From: Gemmatimonadota bacterium
Lineage (GTDB): Bacteria > Gemmatimonadota > Gemmatimonadetes > Gemmatimonadales > Gemmatimonadaceae
Reading direction: 5' to 3'
NCBI GenBank assembly: GCA_031127185.1
Contig: JARIET010000143.1
Coordinates: 1 to 7,342, forward strand
Length of the DNA stretch: 7,342 nt
The notes under the pieces: model-generated
The model's input: only the letters and a program-made list of their open reading frames with translations
The model's database searches: none
Told to the model about the DNA's origin: nothing
In this document: piece after piece, positions 1-5,877 of the stretch
Layout: each line of letters begins with the position of its first letter
Numbering within the stretch: the first letter of the stretch is position 1
Position numbers and translations under genes: made by a program

Positions 1-500
1 GGGATGCACTCGTGGTGGGTGGCGGCAACTCGGCGGCGGAGTGCGCGATGGAACTGGCGCGGTGCGGCGCGCGCGTGACCCTGGTGCACTACGAATCGGG
101 GTTCGTGACGCACACCATCAAGCCCTGGGTGATGCCGGATTTCGAGGCGCTAGTCGCGGCTGGCACCATTCGAACGCTTTGGAATGCTCGCGTACGCGAA
201 ATCCTCCCATCCGAAGCGCGGCTCGATGTCGCCGGTGCGCCGGCGCTGCTGGCGGCCGACGCCGTCTACCTCATGACTGGATACACGCCGCGGCCAGGGT
301 TGCTCGGTGACCTGGGCGTGCCGTTTGACGCCGTCACGGGTGCCCCGGCGTACGATCCGGAGACCATGGAGACGCCGGTGCCGGGGGTGTTTGCCTGCGG
401 CGTGCTGGTGTCGGGCGTCAAGGCGAATGGTGTATTTATCGAGAATGGGCGGGGGCACGGGGCGCTGATCGCGGCACGGCTGGCGTCGGCATTCCAATAG
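1..500 (+). CDS. ypdA: YpdA/Bdr-like FAD-dependent NAD(P)H disulfide reductase, C-terminal part
   Basis: 5'-truncated by the window edge; the first whole codon is at position 3 and the TAG stop is at 498-500, leaving about 165 C-terminal residues of a protein that is usually about 320 long. Visible near the left edge is the second Rossmann dinucleotide motif, VVGGGNSAAECAMEL, which binds NAD(P)H in the pyridine nucleotide-disulfide oxidoreductase fold. Further on are MTGYTPRP and the closing FAD-contact segment GVFACGV...GVKANGVFIENGRGHG. The VFIENGR ending is typical of YpdA (bacillithiol disulfide reductase, Bdr) and differs from the thioredoxin reductase ending. Known family role: a cytosolic flavoenzyme reducing oxidised bacillithiol with NADPH. 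The substrate here is inferred, and the N-terminal FAD site and key cysteine lie outside the window. A thioredoxin-reductase-like paralogue is the main alternative. The 3' end overlaps the convergent lipoprotein gene by 65 nt. Confidence 0.85.
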   Translation, partial: DALVVGGGNSAAECAMELARCGARVTLVHYESGFVTHTIKPWVMPDFEALVAAGTIRTLWNARVREILPSEARLDVAGAPALLAADAVYLMTGYTPRPGLLGDLGVPFDAVTGAPAYDPETMETPVPGVFACGVLVSGVKANGVFIENGRGHGALIAARLASAFQ

Positions 501-1035
501 CCGTTGCCGCGTGCGAACTGTTCGGGGTGCGATCCGGGATCTTTCGCCCGGAAATGGCTTCGCCATAGTCACTCCCGAGCCTCGTGCCCGTGAAATCGGT
601 TCCGCTGAAGAGCAAGTCGAAAATGGGGGGCGTGAGTGTCACGTACGGAGCCCCTCGGCCAGAGGCGGTCAGACCTGGACTCATTCTCGCGTTACGGCGG
701 GCCCACGCATCGTTGGCGCGAACTTCCAGCCGCACGCGCTTCCCTTCGACGCGCACGGAGAGGCTGTCAAGGTCGCCCTGCCCAACGAACTGCATTGTGG
801 CGCGATATCCGGTCCCGTCCGGCTCAAGCCAAACCCAGAGGTCGGCTTCCCGCTCGCCACTCCAACCCGTGAGCCGGAGGCGGTATGTCCCGGAGGGATC
901 GACGTCCCCGGACTTGGTTTGGTAGGCCACGACCTTTCCTGTCGACGAGGGCGCACCGGTGGCGATACCACCCGTAGTGCGGCCCGCGCACGCTGCGCTC
1001 AGAACCGCTACGGAGAGGGCGAAGAGTTCGCGCAT
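436..1035 (-). CDS. Predicted small lipoprotein, unknown function
   Basis: 199 residues from ATG at 1035 down to TAA at 436-438. The open frame extends upstream to 1113, but starting at 1035 puts a short export signal at the N-terminus: MRELFALSVAVLSAAC, with Cys16 as the candidate lipidation site. The -3 position is Ser rather than Leu (Leu is at -4), so the lipobox is imperfect. Residues 45-165 look like one beta-rich domain, with alternating hydrophobic strands (YRLRLTGW, ADLWVWLEPDG, LDSLSVRVEGKRVRLEVR) and several Gly/Asp turns. I do not recognise a named family. The last 34 or so residues (after ISGRK, residue 165) are low-complexity Pro/Ala/Arg/Ser, and residues 179-199 are read antisense to the ypdA 3' end. 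This tail may be a read-through extension after loss of an original stop. The gene is divergent from glyS and convergent with ypdA, so it is probably transcribed alone. Its upstream ribosome binding site is weak. Confidence 0.6.
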   Translation of the reverse strand: MRELFALSVAVLSAACAGRTTGGIATGAPSSTGKVVAYQTKSGDVDPSGTYRLRLTGWSGEREADLWVWLEPDGTGYRATMQFVGQGDLDSLSVRVEGKRVRLEVRANDAWARRNARMSPGLTASGRGAPYVTLTPPIFDLLFSGTDFTGTRLGSDYGEAISGRKIPDRTPNSSHAATAIGMPTPAVPRSAPRAPAHSR

Positions 1036-1106
1036 AGGCCTGAGATCGAAGGTGGAAGTCCCAGAGTGTGTGGACAAGGCGGCTACCGGACTGCGAAATT
1101 CCCCCA

Positions 1107-2489
1107 ATGGCATACCCCGACGTCCTCGAAAAGCTCGTATCCCTCGCCAAACGGCGCGGATTCATTTTCCAGTCCTCCGAGATCTATGGGGGCACGGGCT
1201 CGGTCTGGGACTACGGCCCGCTTGGCGTCGAGCTCAAGAACAACGTCAAGGCGCGTTGGTGGAATGCAATGGTGCGTCAGCGCGACGACGTCGAGGGGCT
1301 CGACGCGGCGATCCTGATGCACCCGAGAGTTTGGGAGGCGAGCGGTCACGTCGCGGGGTTCAGTGATCCGCTTATCGACTGCAAGACCTGTAAGGCGCGC
1401 TTTCGCGCCGACAAGCTGCAGGACGCGCAGTGTGCGCGTAAGCCTAGCAAGAAGCCAGGTGAGCACGCGGAGTGTCAGCTCACAGAGCCGCGGCAGTTCA
1501 ACCTGATGTTCAAGACCTTCATGGGTCCGGTCGAAGATTCTGCCGCCGCGGTCTACCTGCGGCCGGAGACGGCGCAGGGGATCTTCGTGAACTTCCTGAA
1601 CGTGCAGCAGGCCACGCGGCAGAAGGTGCCGTTTGGCATCGCGCAGATCGGCAAGGCGTTTCGCAACGAAATCACCCCCGGGAATTTCACGTTCCGTACC
1701 CGCGAGTTCGAACAGATGGAGATGCAGTTCTTTGTCGAGCCGGGCACGGACATGGAGTGGTTCGAGAAGTGGAAGGCGGCACGGCGCGAGTGGCACATCG
1801 GACTTGGCCTCGACGCGGACCGTCTGCAGTTCCACCAGCACGGCGAGAAGGAACTCGCGCACTATGCGCGCGCCGCTTTCGATATCGAGTTCGACTTTGG
1901 CGGCACGCTTGGGTTTCAGGAGATTGAGGGCGTACATAATCGCTCCGACTTCGACCTCAAGCAGCATCAGGAGTTTTCAGGCAAGCGTCTCGAGTACGTG
2001 GATCAGGCGGCGAACAAGCGCTACCTCCCGTACGTGATTGAGACGTCAGTCGGCGCCGATCGCGTGACGCTGGCCACGCTGGTGAACGCTTATCGTGAGG
2101 AGACGGTCGAAGGCGAGCAGGAGGGGCGCACCGTCCTGCGGCTGCATCCAGCGCTGGCGCCGATCACGGCGGGGGTGTTTCCGCTGACCAAGAAGGATGG
2201 CCAGCCCGAGATGGCGGAGCGCGTCGCAGCGGAGCTGCGTAAGCGTTTCACGGTCTTCTACGATGACGCCGGGGCAATTGGGCGCCGATACCGAAGACAA
2301 GACGAAGCGGGTACCCCGTTTGGCATCACAATTGACAGTGATTCAACCAGGAACAACGATGTGACGATCCGCTTCCGCGATGACCTCCAGCAGATCCGGG
2401 TGTCGGCCGAAAAAGCCGGGGATGTGATCGCCGCATACCTCGCCTCGGACGTGGCCACGGCAGAGGCCGGAAAGGCCGGAACGGCTTAA
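1107..2489 (+). CDS. glyS: Glycine--tRNA ligase, alpha2 (eukaryote-like) type
   Basis: 460 residues. Cytosolic class II aminoacyl-tRNA synthetase that activates glycine with ATP and charges tRNA-Gly. The start at 1107 is chosen because [29 protein letters not shown] matches the conserved N-terminus; the open frame extends 13 codons further upstream with no family resemblance, and there is no strong ribosome binding site. Catalytic core: [15 protein letters not shown] (75-89, motif 1 region), [12 protein letters not shown] (126-137), [14 protein letters not shown] (150-163), motif 2 [22 protein letters not shown] (185-206), and motif 3 around ETSVGADR (312-319). The anticodon-binding domain covers about 347-450 and contains [20 protein letters not shown] (391-410). 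An insertion at 91-125 carries four cysteines (C92, C95, C109, C123), a possible zinc site. This is the single-chain homodimeric enzyme found in Firmicutes, Thermus and eukaryotes, not the alpha2beta2 GlyQ/GlyS enzyme. Length is normal and the gene looks intact. Confidence 0.97.
   Translation: MAYPDVLEKLVSLAKRRGFIFQSSEIYGGTGSVWDYGPLGVELKNNVKARWWNAMVRQRDDVEGLDAAILMHPRVWEASGHVAGFSDPLIDCKTCKARFRADKLQDAQCARKPSKKPGEHAECQLTEPRQFNLMFKTFMGPVEDSAAAVYLRPETAQGIFVNFLNVQQATRQKVPFGIAQIGKAFRNEITPGNFTFRTREFEQMEMQFFVEPGTDMEWFEKWKAARREWHIGLGLDADRLQFHQHGEKELAHYARAAFDIEFDFGGTLGFQEIEGVHNRSDFDLKQHQEFSGKRLEYVDQAANKRYLPYVIETSVGADRVTLATLVNAYREETVEGEQEGRTVLRLHPALAPITAGVFPLTKKDGQPEMAERVAAELRKRFTVFYDDAGAIGRRYRRQDEAGTPFGITIDSDSTRNNDVTIRFRDDLQQIRVSAEKAGDVIAAYLASDVATAEAGKAGTA
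2473..2487 (+). terminator. Weak stem-loop at the glyS stop codon
   Basis: Bases 2473-2478 can pair with 2482-2487 around a GAA loop (five Watson-Crick pairs and one G-U), overlapping the glyS stop codon. It is followed by AACGTTTCTA, which is not a true U-tract. A weak intrinsic terminator or an mRNA 3' hairpin is possible, but a short GC-rich stem of this kind is also expected by chance at this base composition. Confidence 0.2.
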
Positions 2490-2617
2490 CGTTTCTATAG
2501 GTTGTAACGTCAGTCGTTTTGGTGCGCGGCGCGGGTATCGCCCGGGGGGTGAAACGCCTTTCCGGGCGCCCGTGTCAAAGTCACCATGCTCCTCCGCCTC
2601 GCCACAATCGGACCGCC
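2490..2617 (+). promoter_or_regulatory. glyS-gspG intergenic region with GC-rich stem-loop
   Basis: 128 nt without a convincing gene. The left part (2488-2520) is locally A/T-richer than its surroundings and is the likeliest place for the gsp operon promoter, although no clear -35/-10 pair is visible. A perfect 7-bp stem joins 2539-2545 (CGCCCGG) to 2562-2568 (CCGGGCG) around a 16-nt loop, and the loop can extend the pairing imperfectly. No T-run follows it (the next bases are CCCGTGTCAAAG), so it does not look like an intrinsic terminator. It could be a 5'-leader structure. The open frame upstream of gspG through this region gives no pseudopilin-like sequence. Confidence 0.35.
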
Positions 2618-3067
2618 ATGAAGACCTCAAAGTCGTCGCGCCGTCGGACCCGGGTTGCTGGTTTTACGCTGATCGAAATTCTGGTCGTGATCGTGGTCAT
2701 CGCGATCCTCGCCACGCTCGTTGCGCCGAACGTATTCCAGCACGTGGGCACGGCCAAGTCGACCACGGCCAAGTCGCAAATTGAGATGATCTCTTCCGCG
2801 CTCGACGCCTACCGGCTCGACACGGGCGCGTATCCGAACACCGCGCAGGGCCTGCAGGCACTTCAGGAACTCCCGACAGTCGACACACCGACCAACTGGC
2901 GCGGCCCGTATCTCCGGAAGGCAGTTCCGCTCGATCCCTGGGGCCGTCCCTACGTGTTTGTTTCGCCGGGGGAAGTGAACACCAGGGGCTTCGACCTCCT
3001 CTCCTACGGCGCCGATGGCAAGCTGGGCGGCGAGGGCGAAGACGCCGACGTTGTGAGCTGGAACTGA
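2618..3067 (+). CDS. gspG: Type II secretion major pseudopilin GspG
   Basis: 149 residues, the usual length for GspG. It has a class III (prepilin) signal: a basic leader MKTSKSSRRRTRVAG, with predicted prepilin peptidase cleavage at G15|F16, then FTLIEILVVIVVIAILATLV with Glu20 at mature position +5. The globular part carries family signatures: QIEMISSALDAYRLDTGAYPNT (about residues 55-76), GLQAL, WRGPYLRK, PLDPWGRPYVF, and the Asp-rich C-terminal loop LLSYGADGKLGGEGEDADVVSW, which in characterised GspG binds calcium. GspG polymerises into the periplasmic pseudopilus. The ATG at 2618 is chosen because it gives a normal short basic leader; a start at 2519 would give an implausible 48-residue leader. 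The ribosome binding site is weak (GGA near 2610). It is first in the gsp operon, with gspF 30 nt downstream. Confidence 0.95.
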   Translation: MKTSKSSRRRTRVAGFTLIEILVVIVVIAILATLVAPNVFQHVGTAKSTTAKSQIEMISSALDAYRLDTGAYPNTAQGLQALQELPTVDTPTNWRGPYLRKAVPLDPWGRPYVFVSPGEVNTRGFDLLSYGADGKLGGEGEDADVVSWN

Positions 3068-3097
3068 CGTCTGCATAGCCCGATTCGGGACTGATGC

Positions 3098-4297
3098 ATG
3101 CCCACTTTTGCCTACGACGCCGTTGACGGCACCGGTCGGCGGCAGCGCGGCCTGCTGAGCGCGGAGAGCGCAGGCGCACTCTCCAAGTCGCTCGAAGACC
3201 GGGGCCTCCTCGTACTGAACGTGGACGAGTCGGCTCCGGGCGCCGGGACCAAGTGGTGGCGCCCTGGACGAAAGCGCGAAGTACTCGAGTTCACGCGGGC
3301 CATGTCCGCGCTGTTGCCCGTGGGCATGCCGCTCTCCAAGGCACTCGACGCCGCGACGGGCGTGACGTCCGGCGACGTTGCGGAAACAATCCGCGACGTG
3401 CGTTCGCGTGTGGAGCGTGGCGTTCCGCTTGCTGACGCGCTCGGCGAACACCGCAGCTTCTTCGATCCCCTCTATGCGGGCATCGTGCGCGCAGGCGAGC
3501 GCAGCGGCGACCTCGATACGGCGTTTACTCGGCTCGCCGAGCAGCTGGAGCGCGAGGAAGAGCTGCGCGCACGGATCATTTCGGCGTCGATCTACCCTCT
3601 CCTGCTTGCGGCGGCGGGTACGCTCGCCGTAACGGTGCTGATGCTCTTCGTGCTGCCGCGTTTCGTGGTGTTGCTCGAAGGCAGTGGCGCCACGTTACCT
3701 GCTACAACCCGTGCGCTCCTGACCGTGACCGCCGGAATGCGAAAGGCGTGGCCGGTGTTTGCGCTGCTGCCGTTCGTGGGCGCTGCGCTCTTCGCATGGG
3801 TTCGCAACACTGCCGAAGGCCGTCGCGCGTGGGCCACGGTGCTGCTGCGTACGCCCCTGGTGCGCACGCTGCGCCAGTACGCCCTGTCCGCGCGATTCGC
3901 GCGACTGCTCGGCGTGCTGCTCGCCGGCGGCGCTCCGCTGCTTCCGGCGATTGACGACACGATGGAAAGTGTCGGCGACCCGGTGGCCAAGGACGAGATC
4001 GCGCGGATCCGCGCGCTCGTGCGCGAGGGGAGTTCGATGCGCGCCGCGCTCAGCACGAGCACGCTCTTTTCGCCGTTGCTTGCCCAGCTGGTGGGTGTGG
4101 GCGAAGAGGCGGGGCAATTGCGCACGTTCCTGATCAAGTCGGCCGACATCTTCGAGGAGCGCACGGAGCGCGCCACCCAGCGTCTGGCGGCGCTTGCCGA
4201 GCCCGCGATGATTGTGGTGTTCGGCGCGATCGTGGCGTTCGTCGCACTGTCGCTGTTGCAGGCCATCTACGGCATCAACGCGAGCTCGTTCCGATGA
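3098..4297 (+). CDS. gspF: Type II secretion inner-membrane platform protein GspF
   Basis: 399 residues, typical of GspF/PilC. The start MPTFAYDAVDGTGRRQRGLLSA is the conserved N-terminus. A GGGA ribosome binding site at 3087-3090 lies 7 nt before the ATG at 3098, and a second ATG at 3094 is out of frame. Two T2SSF domains are visible, about residues 60-185 and 262-388, each with the repeated signature (IVRAGERSGDLDTAF at 129-143; LVGVGEEAGQLRTFL at 331-345). Membrane segments are predicted at about 164-190, 217-235 and 368-390. The protein sits in the inner membrane, contacts the GspE ATPase and GspL/GspM, and is thought to drive pseudopilin assembly. A type IV pilus PilC is the close alternative by sequence alone, but the following minor pseudopilins support GspF. 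Its TGA overlaps the ATG of the next gene (ATGA at 4294-4297). Confidence 0.95.
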   Translation: MPTFAYDAVDGTGRRQRGLLSAESAGALSKSLEDRGLLVLNVDESAPGAGTKWWRPGRKREVLEFTRAMSALLPVGMPLSKALDAATGVTSGDVAETIRDVRSRVERGVPLADALGEHRSFFDPLYAGIVRAGERSGDLDTAFTRLAEQLEREEELRARIISASIYPLLLAAAGTLAVTVLMLFVLPRFVVLLEGSGATLPATTRALLTVTAGMRKAWPVFALLPFVGAALFAWVRNTAEGRRAWATVLLRTPLVRTLRQYALSARFARLLGVLLAGGAPLLPAIDDTMESVGDPVAKDEIARIRALVREGSSMRAALSTSTLFSPLLAQLVGVGEEAGQLRTFLIKSADIFEERTERATQRLAALAEPAMIVVFGAIVAFVALSLLQAIYGINASSFR

Positions 4298-4749
4298 ACA
4301 GGCGCCCTCGCGGCCGGCGCGGTTTCACGCTGTGGGAAACGGCGCTGGTGCTCGCCGTTCTCGCAGTGACGCTGCTGCTGGCCGCGCCGGCGATTGGCGA
4401 CTTCGGGGCGCAGAAACAGCCCACTGATGCCGACGCCTTGCTGGCGCTGCTGCGCGACTCGCGACGCGAAGCGGTGCACATCAACGCGCTCGTGGCGCTG
4501 CGTATGGACCCGACCACCGGCCGGTACCGCGTGGACACCACGGGCGTTCACGGCATCGGGACGATGAAAGAAGGGACGCTCGAGCTCGGCGGCGCGTCCA
4601 CGTTGGTGACCGATCTGGCGCGACTCCAGTTCCTGTTCCAACCCACAGGTGCGGCGTTCGCAGATTCGGTCGGCGTGCGCGGACCGAGCGGTACCGTGAT
4701 GGTGACGGTGGACCCGTGGAGCGGAGTTGCACGTGCCGACGCGCGTTAG
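4294..4749 (+). CDS. gspH: Minor pseudopilin, GspH-like
   Basis: 151 residues. Basic leader MNRRPRGRRG, predicted cleavage at G10|F11, then FTLWETALVLAVLAVTLLLAAP with Glu at mature +5 and Trp at +4. The hydrophobic helix (11-32) is followed by a helical region with DALLALLRDSRREAVHINA, and then by the beta-strand pattern of GspH/FimT-like pilins, ending LQFLFQPTGAAF...SGTVMVTVDPWSGVAR (residues 111-146). GspH links the pseudopilus tip (I, J, K) to the GspG shaft. The start lies inside the ATGA overlap with gspF, without a clear ribosome binding site, consistent with translational coupling. The assignment to GspH rests on fold pattern, size and its position between F and I; it is diverged, and a general type IV minor pilin (FimT/PilH-like) is possible. 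Confidence 0.78.
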   Translation: MNRRPRGRRGFTLWETALVLAVLAVTLLLAAPAIGDFGAQKQPTDADALLALLRDSRREAVHINALVALRMDPTTGRYRVDTTGVHGIGTMKEGTLELGGASTLVTDLARLQFLFQPTGAAFADSVGVRGPSGTVMVTVDPWSGVARADAR

Positions 4750-5185
4750 CGTGTCCTGCCTTCGCGCCGGCAGCCGCCGCGGAGTGACGCTCTTTGAGGC
4801 CGTCGCCGCGATGGCGATTGTGGGCATCGTATCCATTGCCGCGCTCGAGGCCGCAGGCGCGCAGATGCGCGCGGCAGAGCGTTCGCGACGCGCGGTCGAG
4901 GCGGCATCGCTCGCCCAGCAGCGCCTGGACTGGCTCGATTTCCTGAATGAGCAGCAGCTGCGCTCGCTTCCGGACACCGTGAGGGAAGGGGCCTTCTCCG
5001 CGCCGCTTGATGAATACTCGTGGGAGACCGAGGCGTCTCCCGTGTCGACGCAGCCGGGTGTCTACGATGTGCTGGTACGGGTCCGCTGGACCAAGGATGA
5101 CGCCTTCACGCTGCGGACATTCGTGTACCGGCGCCCAATCGTCACGACGAGCATCGGCGGGCGCGGGGGGCGAGGGGGGCAATGA
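4733..5185 (+). CDS. gspI: Minor pseudopilin, GspI-like
   Basis: 150 residues from GTG at 4733, which has a GGAG 6 nt upstream (4723-4726). TTG at 4727 is an alternative start, with GGAG at 4718-4721. The gene overlaps gspH by 17 nt. The leader MPTRVSVSCLRAGSRRG ends at G17, with predicted cleavage before V18: VTLFEAVAAMAIVGIVSIAA, with Glu at mature +5 and Val instead of Phe at +1. After the helix come QMRAAERSRRAVEAASLAQQR and a small globular domain containing EYSWETEASPV and VYDVLVRVRWTKDD, matching the GspI pattern of a conserved strand before the C-terminus. It ends in a Gly/Arg tail, IGGRGGRGGQ. GspI forms the tip heterotrimer with GspJ and GspK and nucleates the pseudopilus. Identification is by prepilin signal, size and gene order; PilV-like is the alternative. 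Confidence 0.78.
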   Translation: MPTRVSVSCLRAGSRRGVTLFEAVAAMAIVGIVSIAALEAAGAQMRAAERSRRAVEAASLAQQRLDWLDFLNEQQLRSLPDTVREGAFSAPLDEYSWETEASPVSTQPGVYDVLVRVRWTKDDAFTLRTFVYRRPIVTTSIGGRGGRGGQ

Positions 5186-5877
5186 TCCGTCGCACTCCGC
5201 AGCGCCTCCGTGCCGGCATGACGCTGATGGAGCTCGTCGTGGCGCTGACCGTGCTCGGGATGCTCGCCGCGGCTGGTGGGCTCGCTTTCACGACGATCAT
5301 CGACCGGCAGGAGACGGTCCGCACCGCGAGTGCCGAGGTGGAGCGCGCGGCAGCATTGCGCGAGACCATTCGGCAGTGGGTTCTCCAGGGCGAACTAATG
5401 CTGCAGCAAGGCGGTGTGCCTCGCGGTGGCCGAGGCGGCGCGGTTGGGCGCCAGCTCGCCGTGGTGCAGCCGGGCAGTCGCGCAGGCAGCGGTGCGACCA
5501 CGGGTGTGACAGCCGCGACGTCGACAGGAAATGAACTCAGTGTCACGACGAACGCGCCAAACCCGCTGATGGCAGCTGCGGTGCGGATTCGCCTCTTCGT
5601 GGATACCGATGCGAACACGCCCGAGGAAGGGCTGACCATGGAGTACCAGGCTAGCAACAACACGGCGCTTGCGCGGCGCCAACTCGATCCAAACGTGGGC
5701 GACCTGTCGATCGAACTGCTTGACGCCCGGACGGGGCGTTGGTACGCGAGCACGCAGGCCGCCGCGATTCAGGCCTACGCGCTGCGCTTTGCAATGATCG
5801 CCGCCGAGGGCAAAGTATTGCCTCGGTTGATGGAGACGCCGATGACGATCGTGTACGGCGAGGTGCCCGCCCGATGA
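5182..5877 (+). CDS. gspJ: Minor pseudopilin, GspJ-like
   Basis: 231 residues. The ATG at 5182 overlaps the gspI TGA (ATGA) and has a GAGG ribosome binding site at 5172-5175. Leader MIRRTPQRLRAG, predicted cleavage at G12|M13, then MTLMELVVALTVLGMLAAAG with Glu at mature +5 and Met at +1. The helix continues into ETVRTASAEVERAAALRETIRQWV. Residues about 75-115 form an insertion rich in Gly, Arg, Ser and Thr (GGVPRGGRGG, GSRAGSGATTGVTAATSTG), probably disordered. It is followed by beta strands (VRIRLFVDTD, LTMEYQA, DLSIELLDARTGRWYAS, AYALRFAM). The length and the LLDARTGRWY strand near the C-terminus fit GspJ, which pairs with GspI and GspK at the pseudopilus tip. The sequence is diverged, so the call leans on context. 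Confidence 0.78.
   Translation: MIRRTPQRLRAGMTLMELVVALTVLGMLAAAGGLAFTTIIDRQETVRTASAEVERAAALRETIRQWVLQGELMLQQGGVPRGGRGGAVGRQLAVVQPGSRAGSGATTGVTAATSTGNELSVTTNAPNPLMAAAVRIRLFVDTDANTPEEGLTMEYQASNNTALARRQLDPNVGDLSIELLDARTGRWYASTQAAAIQAYALRFAMIAAEGKVLPRLMETPMTIVYGEVPAR

Noticed and set aside
1036..1106. Divergent lipoprotein-glyS gap as a T-box or other riboswitch
   Set aside because: Only 71 nt; no T-box sequence, specifier stem or terminator hairpin could be seen.
511..1317. Long plus-strand open frame (268 codons) opposite the lipoprotein gene and running into glyS
   Set aside because: Its translation is Arg/Pro/Ser-rich with no signature. It lies antisense to the lipoprotein frame, which has a signal peptide, and then overlaps glyS out of frame.
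1083..1967. 294-codon minus-strand open frame across glyS
   Set aside because: Antisense shadow of a highly conserved synthetase; Leu/Arg-rich composition with no family resemblance, a common effect of high GC content.
2332..2360. TTGACA with an AACGAT 17 nt downstream, resembling a sigma70 promoter inside glyS
   Set aside because: The TTGACA encodes the conserved ITIDSD of the anticodon-binding domain, and the -10 matches only three of six positions.
2627..3451. 274-codon minus-strand open frame across gspG and gspF
   Set aside because: Antisense to two confidently identified genes; no recognisable domains.
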